From Orthonyx spaldingii (taxonomy: Eukaryota > Chordata > Aves > Passeriformes > Orthonychidae): a stretch of DNA of 64,000 nucleotides. Positions within the stretch are counted from its first letter, which is position 1. Each line of letters opens with the position of its first letter. Both the position numbers and the translations under genes were made by a program. The notes beneath the pieces are model-generated. The model did not search any database, was not told the DNA's origin, and worked only from the letters and a program-made list of their open reading frames with translations. Positions 37,320-49,072 of this stretch are shown here, in pieces. The stretch covers positions 3,381,452 through 3,445,451 of the forward strand of contig VZTJ01004192.1 in assembly GCA_013397795.1 (NCBI GenBank), given 5' to 3'.

Positions 37320-37560
37320 GTGGTGAGTAACTCTTCAAACTGGCAGCCTCTCACAAGTGGGGTCCCACAGGGATTGGTATTGGTCCCAACACTGATTAAT
37401 ATCTTCCTGGAGCCATAAGATGGGATCAAGGACACCCTGGCAGAGTTTGCTGATGATAGCAGGGAGCGGGAACAGTGGGCACTTCAGAAGGGAGAGCTGC
37501 CCTGCAGGAACACCTGGATAGACTGGAAGAGTGGGCTGACAAGAATCCAATGAAGTTTGA
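37320..37560 (+). pseudogene. CR1 reverse transcriptase relic (GVPQG and FADD)
   Basis: Codons 37359-37373 read GVPQG and codons 37446-37457 read FADD, both in one frame. This order and spacing are those of the palm motifs of non-LTR reverse transcriptases. An in-frame TAA lies between them, after an INIFLEP-like stretch. The downstream part encodes a LDRLEEWADKNPMKFDK-like stretch typical of CR1 and is shifted in frame. The earlier fingers and palm motif A are not found, which fits an internal deletion. Confidence 0.85.
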
Positions 37561-37639
37561 CAAGTGCATGCAGTCTTGTACCTGGGAAACATAATCAGGA
37601 AAAACATAATCCAGGAAAACAGGAATCTACCCTCTGAGG

Positions 37640-38258
37640 AGCAGGTACCTTTGTGGAAAGGGATCCTGTGGAAAGGAACCTGGTGGTCCTGATGGATGAT
37701 GAGCTCAATGTGAGTGGACAGTGTGCTGCTGCAGCAAAGACAGCCAACAGGGCATCAGCAAGGGCATCACCAGCTGATAAAAAAATCATTATTGTCCCAC
37801 TCCACTCAGCTTGTCATGCCTTGAATACTGTGTTCAGTTTTGGTCCCCGCTGTGCACAAAAGTTGTGGACAGGTTGGAGAGGATCCAGAGAAGGGACACA
37901 GAGATGATGCAAGGACTAAGAAGCTTGCTATACAAGGAAGGTCTGAAAGAGCTTGATTTGTTCAGCCTTGAGAAAAGAAGCCTTAGGGGAGATGCAAGGG
38001 GACCACCACATTCCAGTATTTCAAGGATGGCTAGTAAGAAGGAGACTCCCTTCTTACAAGGAGTCAGATGGAAAAGATGAGGTGTAATGCATATAGTTTA
38101 CTCCTAGGAAGATTACAATTGGACACAAGAGGAAAATTTTTCACAATTAGAGTAATCAGCCATTGGAATAATCTCCTCAGAGAAGTGGGGGATTCCCCAA
38201 CACAGGACACGTTTGATATTCAGCTGGACAGGGCGCTGGCCCATTCTATGATTCTATG
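37640..38258 (+). pseudogene. CR1 ORF2 C-terminal region and 3' end
   Basis: Overlapping frames (37653-37907, 37811-38080, 38068-38283) together trace the CR1 ORF2 C-terminus, shifted at two or more places. Recognisable pieces are a VERNLVVLMDDELN-like stretch, the RIQRRDTEMMQGL-like stretch, an ELDLFSLEKRSLRGD stretch, and RGKFFTIRVISHWNNLLREV before the terminal ATTCTATG repeats. The three frames are relics of one ancestral reading frame, not three genes. Confidence 0.88.
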
Positions 38259-41200
38259 TAACATGTCTTTACTGCAGCTATGAAGAGACATGTGAAATGT
38301 TTCCCTCTTTTTTCTTTTTCTTTTTTTTTTTATTTTTGTAAGTGGGTGGCTATCATTAAGTTGTTCTAACATGGCTTGAAGCCTCTATTAGGAAATACAG
38401 TTTCACTTCAGGATTTGCTTTATGAGGAACACTACAAGGAGTAATGGTTTGGAAACCTAAACCTGGAAAGAGCCAGAGACTGTGAATGACTCCTACTGCA
38501 GTGCACAAGCTACTGCAAAGGGGGAATGTCACAGAGGCTGTATTAGTTTAATCTGAAAATGGGCTGAGGAGGAATCGTAATACTGAGTATGATTAAGAAA
38601 ATTAGTCTACAAAAGACAAAAAATATCTTACAAGTAAAAACAACAACAACAAAAACCCTATCAAACCCTAATGCCTTAAATTGTCTATATCGGGATAGTT
38701 TCAGTGTGTGATACTAATCAAGATGCAATTCCATAGCAGTACAGATAGGTACAACTGAGCTTGATAGGAGAGTAGCAAAGCCGTGACAGGAGGCCTCTGT
38801 CATTTTTACATCAGTACATTGTATTGAAAACCAAACATCTGGACCTAGGATGCCCAAGTCCTAGGAGGTGATGTTAGCCTTTATCTCACCTCTGGGAGAG
38901 CAGTTCTCTTTTCCCTGGGTGTTTGTCCTTGTTCTGAAAATTTTGTACTGCTTAGGCTTACTTCCTATCTCTTCTTAGAAAAAGCTCCTCTCTGCGTTTT
39001 CTTGTGTGTCTTGTCTTTCCTTGACATTGCTTAGATCCTGAAGTATTTCTGAAGATCCAGTTTCTGTTCAACTGAGAACTTTTGAAGTAAGCATATGTAT
39101 ATTTAGAATTTAGTGATGCTTCTTTGAAGAACTGTTCTCACGCTCTTTGAAAAGCTCTAATGAGTTTCCTTAGTTTGATTTAGAAATATAAAACAGCTCA
39201 GTGTTATTGTAAAGACTCCAGGTATGTTTCATAATACATCTTCTGGAAGTGTCTGATGCTGCAAGACAAAAAAAGAAAAAGTCGGGGTTTGCTTCTGCGT
39301 TTTATTTGCTAGTGAATTGGCAGAGAAAGAAACTAAGAACCACAAGTGGAGTTACAATCTACCATTTTGTTTGGTGTAGTTTAAAGATCTCTGCACTAAC
39401 CACAAGTACTGCGGATATTAGTCTTGATATAGGAAATCGTTCTTGATTTAACATGAGAATGACTCAGCACTTTATTAAAAATGGGATCTATTGCTCAATT
39501 AATGCAATGAATTAAATAAAACCACTTTCAGAAATTACCTCAGGGAGTGGGAGTCTTGTCTCTGATATTTGATCTCAGACAAAAGTGAAAGGCTTGGAAT
39601 TGATCGCAAAGGCATGGACACCATAAAGAAACATAGCTGTCTTTCATCAAGAGTTCCTAGGTATATGTGCTAGAAAATCTTTGCTGTGTTGTCCTTACCT
39701 TCCCATTCCACTGTGCATTAGGTCTCCAGAGAGAGTAAAAACCCTTCACACATGCTAGTGGTAACAAGGGTAACATGCCCAAATTGGGTACTGTGGTGCA
39801 AATCAAAAAGCATTTTATTAATATCACTGTTTTTTTCTTGAAAAACTAACCCAAGTGATGCACTTTACAGATAATTCTTTTAGGAACTTGGCATTGTTCA
39901 GTGAAATGCCTGGCTTGGTGTTTGCACATTGACTGGATGTACTTCGGAAGTGAGCTAAGAACTGGATGAGAAAGTAAAACTGAGCTGCTGTTTAGTTCCT
40001 CTCCAGGCAATTCAGTTGCAAAATGTTGTACCCAACACATTTTTAGTAAGAGTATTTGTACTTTCAGTATGGCTTTGGTTATTCTGTTTTCAACAACCTC
40101 TCCTCCATTTTCATCTGATAAAAGTATTAGCAGAAAATATTTACTCAAATTACAGAAATACTTATGACTGACATTGGTCATGAAAATATTAATCAGTTTA
40201 TTTCAAAATCACATGGACATCTTGCCTAGATATCAACTCTGGATTTTATAAGTATCTTATCTGAAACTCTCTATAGTCTGAGAATTTTTTGAAAATTATT
40301 TATTTTCCAGGTATTCATCCGTGTCACATTTTTTTCTTTTGGCAATAGAAGTGTGGTAGGTTTTCGGGCTTTGTGGTGGCATTTGGACAAGTTAGGGTTC
40401 TTTTTTTTCCTCTTTAGCTGGGGAAGGGTAGTTATAGCCAGGTAAATTAGGGGTAAGTTTGTAGTTCACTAGGTAGCCTGTGGTTGTGCTCGGTGTAGAT
40501 ACCCTTAGTTTTTACCTCACTATAGAGATATCTTCCAATTCCAGTAAGAATTCTTAGAAGAAAAAAGAAGTTATGAGGAGATAATGTGATACATACTAAT
40601 GTCCCTATTACATACACCTATTTATATACAAAGTTATCCTATGTGGAAAAGCCTCAAAAGTATTACCTACATTATGTATTCATGGATTTTTTTTTTTATC
40701 TGAGAAGTAATACATGAGAACATATGTGTTATCAGTGAATTGTCCAGTTCTGTTTTAGTGTTTTCTACATGAGTATTGTTTCTTTGTTAGGTTGTTTTGT
40801 TGCTCTAGAGAAACTATTCAGGAAAATCATAAGGTATGTGATGCCACCCCTTCAGAACTGAATTTCTGCCTTCAGAGGAAATATATAGAGAACTAAAAGC
40901 TCTGTTTCAGAATTTAAGAAAATATCTATTTTTAAATATATTTCCCTCCAGGTGGATTTGGAGGCATTTGCCTTCATTACTTTCAATACTAAGCTTACAG
41001 GGGATTTCCTCCCCTCACTTTTCTCCCAGGAGTGCTCAACATCACCAGCTCAGAGGTGATGGGTGATTAGTACATTTATATGTTGAACCAGGTGAGTTAT
41101 CTGGTAATACAAGGGTCTGACCCTTTGCAATTTTTCTCCACTCAAAAAATATCCACCAGGATTTTGAGATCAGTCTCATAGTGACTAAATAAGATCTGTA

Positions 41201-42494
41201 GCTCTGCATGGTTACATCTGTGCTTGTATGCATTCTCAGACCTATTTGTGAGCAACAGTGATTGCTTTAGGGCAAGGAAAATGTTCTGTGCTCTGTGGGA
41301 AAGACATGAAGTGTGTGTGTTCCCAGTTAGGCATGCATTTGCCAGTTCTAGCTGGTAATTCAGGTGCATAACATCTGCAAAATTGCTGTTCACTCAGTAT
41401 CTCTGTACAATAATGAGTTATGTACCTGCAAAACTCGCTCCTAGCTTTGTGGAGTAAGTTTTCCATGATCATTTCCAAAGCACATATCAAAGTGGAGTTG
41501 CTCCTTTTCCTGAGGATAGGGTCTTGGTAGTTTAATATTGCATTTTTTTCTTCCTTTTATTTTTCTAACTTTATCACATTTTTATGGTGGTTTTCTAGTA
41601 AACAAAACCAAAAATTGCTTGGTGGCTTTGAGCTAGTAGAGTGTTCATGACAGTAAAAGTATCTCTCATTTGGGAATAGAGACATTTAGGATTGTCAGTT
41701 TTGTTTTCTGCCTTAAAATTATCGAGTTGAGTAATGGTGGAAGAAAAGAAAAACCATGCAAAATAAAAGAATCCATTAAAAAGCAAACAAGGCATGTTTC
41801 CAATAAAACAAATAAACCTGCTTAACTTAAATAATTAACCAAATGCCATAGGGAGCAGCTTCTAGTGAACTGTACAATTTATTCAGTTATAAATACTCTG
41901 AAGGGGTTTGTCTTGAGTGTTTTGTTCAACTAGAGAGATATGTCACAGGGAGAAGAAGAATGTCAAAATTCCTAAACCTGAAGCAGTATCTGTGAGTTCA
42001 CGTTTGCATGTAGCTGACTTGGAAGAAAGAACAAAGATAGATGCAAGTAAATTGTGTGTTTTATAAAGTGGGAGTTACTGAGGGAAAAGATCTGAATAGT
42101 TAAGCATCAGCTAACACCTGAGGGGTGTTGCAAACCTAGATACATCACAGATTCAAAAAATGTTATTAATTTGCTTTTATCAATTTAATTATTGTTTTAT
42201 CAATGCAATTGTTACTGAGTGCTTTGATAAGGATGATGCTGAGGCATTTCTGAAGACAGGCAGTAGAAAGAGAGACAAAGTGGAGAAGATGAAGGATAAG
42301 AGACATGGAGGTCTGAGGGGAGAGGAGTATCCAGTCAAAGTAGGAGCAAAAGCTTGGGGCACTGATAGAAAGGGAAAACTGTCCCTGTAGGATTCATTAT
42401 GGAGTGGAGGTAGTGGTATGGAGAAACACAGGATGGCATTGATGGAGAGGAGGGAAACTGGAAGCCACAGAGCTGAATTTCAGATGTTAGTCTT
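38259..42494. other. unique non-coding sequence
   Basis: A T-rich tract lies just downstream of the CR1 (38304-38337). No gene was seen in the remaining 4 kb. Frames at 39249-39446 (plus), 39846-40181 and 41042-41490 (minus) are unrecognised. Confidence 0.5.
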
Positions 42495-42836
42495 GTAATC
42501 ATTTAGGAAAAGACCCTTTAGATCCCTGAGCCCAAATATTAACCCAGCGCTGCCAAGCCCACCACTAAGCTGTGTCCTCAAGTGCTGCATCTAAATACCT
42601 CCGGGGATGGTAACTCCACCACTTCCCTGGGCAGCCTGTTCCAATGCTTGATGACCCTTTCATGTGAAGGCATTTTTCCTAATATCCAATCCGAGCCTCC
42701 CCTGGGGAAACTTGAGGCCATTTCTTGTTATCCTATCACACGTTACCTGGAAGAAGAGATCAGCCCCACCTCACTCCAGTCTCTGTTCAGGTAGTTGCAG
42801 AAAGCAGCAGAACGGTCTCCCCTCAGCCTGCCTAGA
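42495..42836 (-). mobile_element. CR1 LINE 3' fragment
   Basis: The plus strand reads the reverse complement of a CR1 3' end: AATCATTTAGGAAAAGACC at 42497, then TCCACCACTTCCCTGGGCAG, CCTGTTCCAATGCTTGATGA, TTTTTCCTAATATCCAATC and CGGTCTCCCCTCAGCCTGCC. These are well-known words of avian CR1 tails. The element is cut off on its 5' side near 42836, the usual 5' truncation. The plus-strand frames across it (42582-42849) are antisense artefacts. Confidence 0.92.
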
Positions 42837-45800
42837 CATAAGTATTTAGAATGTGTTTCAGCTGTCTCCTGGAGGATATTTTGATCTCTATTGTGGCGTT
42901 GTTATTATTATTGAAACTTCTGAAGCATGATGGGGGGAGGGGAGAGAGGTGGCAGGAAAAATCAGGCCATTTAGATCCAGAGCATGCTGGCATGCTGACC
43001 TCAGGGTACCACGCAGCAGGACAGTGTGTAAAGGGGAAAACTGTCTTTTTGCTTCCACAAAGAGAACATTCAGGGGAAGGAGGAGGGAGGTGTTGTCTTC
43101 ACAGCGAGGTCAAAACCTGCTCTGTTGGTATGGTGTCTGGATAAGGCTCTAAGCAGGCTTGATCACAGCAGGGGGAGGCACATCAGTGTTCTCTTCGTCT
43201 TATGGTCAGAGCAGATTGCCCTGAATTATTCCACCCTGATGATGTACATCTCCAGGCTTGCAGCATTCCTGCTGCCATCCCCTTTGTAGGCAAACCTAGG
43301 CCAGCAGCTCTCCAATGCAGGTAAGTCTTTACCTGTCAAATGTGATCATGCCCCAGAGGCTTAGTCTTTGTTGCATGCTAGCACCCAAAAAGTAGGAATT
43401 CTCTGTCTGAAGTGTCTGACTTGGAAAAATTCAGTTGGGCAGAACCTTGGAGTGATCCCAGGGTGTTAGGTTCACTGTAATTTCAGGTATATGGAGCTCT
43501 TTTCCTGACTATTTCTAGTGAATTGCAATACAGGATTTTGGATGCAATTCCTGGCTGTTAGAAGCTGTGGCCAGCTTGACACCAAATCACAGACCAGCTT
43601 TTTCTCCTGGCATTGACACCACTGAAGTTTGTAGCATGTCTGCAGGTGCCAGGCTTCCTAAAACTGCATGTTATCCCTCTCCATATGGAGTTACCATGTT
43701 ACAGACTTCCAGCAAGGTGGTGTCACTCCACAGATGCTTTGATTGATGCTGGTACTCTTGGACAAAGAAGTAATGAAATATGAAATGAATGATCATTTAC
43801 CATAGAGCGATAGTTTTAGAAATGTACCACGTGTGGGACTAGCCATCTCTTTTCAAACATGAGCCTTTAAATTGTGAACCACTTTGTAAGTTGGTATTTT
43901 GCATCCTGAAGCATTCACAGACATTTTGAGAGAGCTTCTCTGAAAAGGGTAAAGCATATCTACCCTGTCTGTAGGAGATGAGTGAACTTTTATCCCATTG
44001 AAGACCAAGCCCTGTCTATCACAGGTGTTGCATTAGTTCCATTTTCCTTGACCCTCTAAACAGAAAGTGCTGTGATCAGATCTCTTGATTAGTGTCCAAG
44101 TACAAAAATTAACAAAATATTGAGTAGGAAATCACTTGTGACTGCTTTTCTGAGTTAAACTGCGAGTGGATTAATTTCTCTGCCTTGTCCTTCTGGAACA
44201 GATGAGAACAGTCCTAATCAAAGCTTTTGTTAGGTTAGCATCAATAAATGGGATTTCCTTCTTCCCTACCAATAGCAGCAGCATTGTTCTCCTTTCTGCA
44301 GAGTCATTAAACAGAAAGGAATTTTCGTCCTTCTCTTGACTGTGTAAAAGAGAGGTAGGGGAAACCCAGATGCTCTGCAGTAGCTGCAGAAGCTGGACAC
44401 CAATTAGATTTCACTAAGTAATCAGCAGAGAACTAATTTATCCTTCTTAAATAGAGGCCCATATGCTCATTGATTTTAGCCATACTGTAAAATCTGCTGT
44501 TTTTCATGCTCTGTGTTGGGGAGTAAAGAAGACTGGCGTGAATAAATGTGTTTGGCAATATTAAACCTTTTATTGTAGGAACAGGAAAGCTTTTGTGATT
44601 GCTGAGGCTGTCAGGGTTTACTGCAACATACTGAAACATTGAGGCAGAATGATCTATGACCTGATGATTATATAGATCGCTCATCAACTAATACAGATGC
44701 TCTTTGCAGGTTTAGGGTCAGCATATTTAGATATTGTTGTATTAGGATGCTGCTGAGTCACATAGAGGCATTATTTCCTTCCTTGTTGTTAAATCTTCTG
44801 CCAGTCAGTGATGGCTTGAAATTATATATGAAAGCTGAAGGACAAGGCTTAGATGAGTGCATATCCTGGAAATAGTATTCATTCTTTAATTTTTTTCAGT
44901 AATGTGAAAAATTGCTTTACTGTGTAGATTGGTGTATTTGTAAGAAAATGTACTCTGTCTTCACTTTGTAAAAGGATGCATGTTATTCAGAGATACTGGG
45001 GGTAGTATGAGAAAGTAGGTATTCCAGAAGAGTAAGGAGGTATGGATTTTGAAGAAAAGAAACAGTTTCAGGAAATACTTCAAGATGAAGGGAAACCTAG
45101 TGGACTTGTGGCTCTAACTGCTATGGAGTATTGCCTCTTACCAAAGGTATTCACATTTCAGGACTACTGAATGCTGAGTAATAGGAAAATTTTAAATATG
45201 TTTTTGCAAGATTGAAGATTTTTGGAAGGGCAGAAATGTCTTGATGTTCGCTTGCTCTTTTTAAGCATCTGTCATAACAAATTTAACTGTTACTTGCCTG
45301 TGCTTGAGAAGCATGAAGAAAATTTTGTTGTATGTTTCAATCAATTATGTTTCTATTCCGCATGTCAATAATGTCTGTACGTTCATAATTTATGCTAATT
45401 CAGGTGCCCGAGAAAAAAGCTGGTCTTTGTTATAAACATCTTGGAATTTATTAACTGACATGACTGTCATAAAGCACTATTTGATTGGAATTTATTAAAC
45501 CATTAACAAATGTTTAATACTTCAGAGGGGACTACTATTATCTAACCATGTCTAGACTACTTGTCAGGCTAGCAGAGGAATTGACAAGTCTGCTATTTTT
45601 AGTTAGGATTAAAATAAGTGACTTGAACTAGAAACCAAAGTTTGTGATATCTAAAAATACCAGGTGATAAGCATATGTTTTATCTTTGAATATGATCTCT
45701 TTTTATCATACTTGGAATTTATTGGAGTTGTGAGAGTTTAGTACTCTCTCTAACTTTAATGAGCGATGCTATGAGAGTGATAGTGTATTACCACCATGAA

Positions 45801-46439
45801 GTACTGAATATTTCAACTATTAGTATGTATTTATTGGTAGTTCTTTGAATGTTTTCTTGGTGTCCTTTTCTAAATGACTATGGTCAAGTCACAAAGTTTG
45901 CTGAACTCATTATGAGTGTCTCCTTTGATCCCTGTGACCTTTGGATCATGTTGTAAGCATTTCATGTTTTCCTGTAATTTCACTCTTCTTTCTTGACGTG
46001 CTCTGGCATCTAAAATGTGTCTTTGCTTGAGATGTCCTTGGACTCTTATTCTTTGCTTTGAAAAAGTGTTTATGCATCAGGGCATTATGTAAATCCAACG
46101 GGTATTTACTAAATAACTAAGTTAGTTACTAAGGTCACTGATCTCAGTGAGGGTTTGGTGTAAACATCTACTGCCTATATGAAAATGATTAATTTTTATT
46201 ACATTGACAAAACAAATATTAAAAATGGCTGATGATTACTGATGGCTGATGATACTGAAGTAAACCAGTGTTCAAAATTCAACTACAAAAAGGAGAAAGA
46301 ATTTGTGGAAATAAGACTTTGTTTGAGCAAACAGAAGTATTACTCCTAATTAGTGTTCATGTCAGGTTTACTAGTTTGAATATGAGGAAAAGTCAAATAC
46401 TTGTCTATCCCTAGCAAGAAATCATGTTTACTGAAATTC

Positions 46440-46455
46440 TGTGCTAATTAGCACA
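46440..46455. promoter_or_regulatory. 16-bp perfect palindrome with TAATTA core
   Basis: TGTGCTAATTAGCACA equals its own reverse complement. The CTAATTAG core is the kind bound by paired-like and LIM homeodomain proteins. A palindrome this long is uncommon by chance in 64 kb, but function is not shown. Confidence 0.35.
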
Positions 46456-49054
46456 CAATTTATAATAGAGAGACTATGGGTTCACTGCATACTTTTCTAC
46501 CAGAAAGTATGCTTCTGTCTCAGTTCTATCCAATTGAATTCCACTCTTATACAGGACTTCAGGGAACTCAGGATTGTTAGATTCGTGTTAGGTTTAGACC
46601 TGTATTTTGTTTATGGGTCTGTACACTGGGTTTCCAGTGATGTTTTTGTGTCCACTGATAACAGCAGAAATCTCTACATTGTGCTACAGTTTCAGGTGGA
46701 TTAGGATGTGGTTGCCTAAGGGGCATGGCTTTTGCACAGCCATTTTTCTACAGCTGTTTGTTAACAGCAAACTCAACCAAGACTGAATATGGGAAATAAG
46801 AGTCAGGAATGCATCAGCTCCCTGCAGCTTCTGCCTTCCCACTTGGTTTGCAATACCAGTGTTTGCCAGCACCTGCCTTCTAAATAATACCTATGTATTT
46901 AACTTTCGTATTTCTTGTGGCATCCAGATTTGTGATAGGCATCTGGAGTGATTGATCTAGTCTCTAATTAAAATAAGAGCACTAGAAACCCATAAGACAA
47001 TCCTGCAACACATTTCTGTCTTCAGCTTTGAAGAATGTAGTGCGTTTTATATTGATATTTCTAGGAGTTTGTCTGTCACTGTTCTGTGCATCCAAGGAGT
47101 AAGGGCCAGAGCTCTGGAGGAAAAGACAGACTTGTTAAAACGTCAGTAAGAAGTTAGGATCTGCCAAAGTTTCATAGCATTTACCAAGTTCAGCTTAGCA
47201 TTCTTTAATACTTTGAGGCACATGTAAATGCTGTATTATTCATTGTCATTGTGCACCTTCCCACTGGAGAAGCCATCAATTTGTTCCCATGCGTTTGCCT
47301 GCTCTGTTGAATTCTACTGAATTCAGACACTGCCTTCAGATAAGAGGCATGTTTAGGAGCTGCACAACAGACTTTGGCTGCTTGTTTCCATGCCTGGCAT
47401 CTGTGTGATTGACGCTGTTGTCCTCTCCGACCCCTGGTCCAGCCCTGCTGCTCAGAGCTGCGGCAGCTGTGGAAGTGTCCAGAGGGGCTAGCGAAGGGTT
47501 AGGTGGCTGCTGGGTCATTATGCAGGCGCAACTGGCAGGAGTTTAGCTCCCTGTTTGATGTCTGGGAACATACAGCAAAACAGCAGTTGCATTTTTTTTC
47601 ACCATCTTTCTGCAGACCACACATTTGTAATGGTTTTAAAACACTGCCGATGGGTGTTTTCTTGGAACATAAAAATAAGCTCTCATACCCTGGCGACTGA
47701 GCCAGCATGTCCTGGTGGTGCTGTTACTTATACTTCATATCTGTGGGTCAGTGACATATGAGGCATTATACTTCAGAACTATTGGGTGTTAGTTAAAGAC
47801 AGAAAGAAGGCTTTCTTTCTCCTCCAGAGGAAAGCATTGCATTTATTTTTGTATTCTTGGGACAAATTAATCCAAGTCAGTAAGACGGTATTTCATATTA
47901 TTAACAGAACGGGTTCTGCACCAAACCTCAGAGCACAGTAATCCATAACCAGATGGGACTTTGCTCGTCTCTTTGCTTGGCACTTTTATAGTAGGGTTTG
48001 CAACCCCTAACCAGCTGGCACTGGGGCTTGCACATCAAGATTTGACCCCTTTCTGCTCTGGTAGCAGTGGGTGTCAAATGCTTCTTCTCTGCTGGGCCTT
48101 GCAGTTCATGCTCTTCTTCCATTAAGATCTGGAGTCTTCTGTGACAGGAGAAGAGGTTTTTGAGACATAACTCCTGCAAAATAGCAGTGCAGTGTAGCTC
48201 AGGCTGAAGTCTCTCAATGGTACAGTCCCTGACATCTGGGATTTTAAATGCAGAAATATGAGGGGATGAGTTGAGGTGTTCGTTAATGAAATATTTAAGA
48301 AGCCTCAGGCAAAATTAGTCATGTAACTGACCTGAGGTCAGGATAGATTTGGTGGTGTGGTGTTTTGTAATGACTGCTCTATCAGGTACTGACAGACAGA
48401 CAGCTCTAGTAGTTACCCCTCATTCCTCAGTGCCAGTTTACTTTGGTGGCAGGTGATGCTGAAGAATGACTATTACCCGATGTCGGCTGCTTCCTTGTGT
48501 TGAGTTTCTTAGAAATAACTTAAGCCAGCTATTGATACCCGTTCAATGAGTTACACCTCACTTAGAGTTAGACTCACTGCTGTGTATTTACACTGCAAAT
48601 CACAGGGTGATGGATGAGCTGTTCGATCTGACACAACACCGGTTAGCTTCCTTCCCAGCAGTGGTATTATCTGTGCTGGCTCCAGAACCTGCCGCAGCCT
48701 GAAATGATGCTGACTGCAGGAGTGGAGGGATCAAAAATCCTGCTGTGCATGGCAGAGCCACTGCAGGAGGGAGCCCGCAGGAGAAGTTGCTCTGTGTTTA
48801 CTGAGACATGTGGATGTTCACAGAAGTGGTGAATGTGTTGCTCCTCATCAAAAAGTTTCTGTTTAAAAGTAAAACAACAATCAAATCTGGCATGCTGTCA
48901 GAACCTGATTTCATGATGGCAATATTATAATAATGTTGACTTTTAATTAAATGAAGTTGACATATTTTAAGTCTGCAGATTAACCATCTGTTGCGGCATT
49001 AATGAATATCCTTCATGGCATCAGATCAGGACCCATGTTTTGTTATGTTTTGCC

Positions 49055-49072
49055 TTTTTTTTTTTTTTTTTT
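49055..49072. repeat. poly-T run
   Basis: An 18-base T run on the plus strand. No retrotransposon body is recognisable beside it. Confidence 0.85.

Larger units (their letters stand above)
36325..38258 (+). mobile_element. CR1 LINE, 5'-truncated and internally deleted
   Basis: This is a plus-strand CR1 non-LTR retrotransposon relic. It starts within the endonuclease region of ORF2, where 36331-36353 encodes a YDVIGITE-like peptide. It continues through an endonuclease relic (36638-36949), jumps near 37300 to reverse transcriptase motifs GVPQG (37359-37373) and FADD (37446-37457), and runs through the C-terminal part of ORF2 to the typical CR1 end with ATTCTATGATTCTATG at 38243-38258. Stops and frameshifts are frequent, so it encodes nothing functional. 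A full CR1 ORF2 is far longer; the sequence between the endonuclease tail and GVPQG is mostly missing. It is a different sequence type from the two minus-strand CR1 fragments in this window. Confidence 0.93.
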
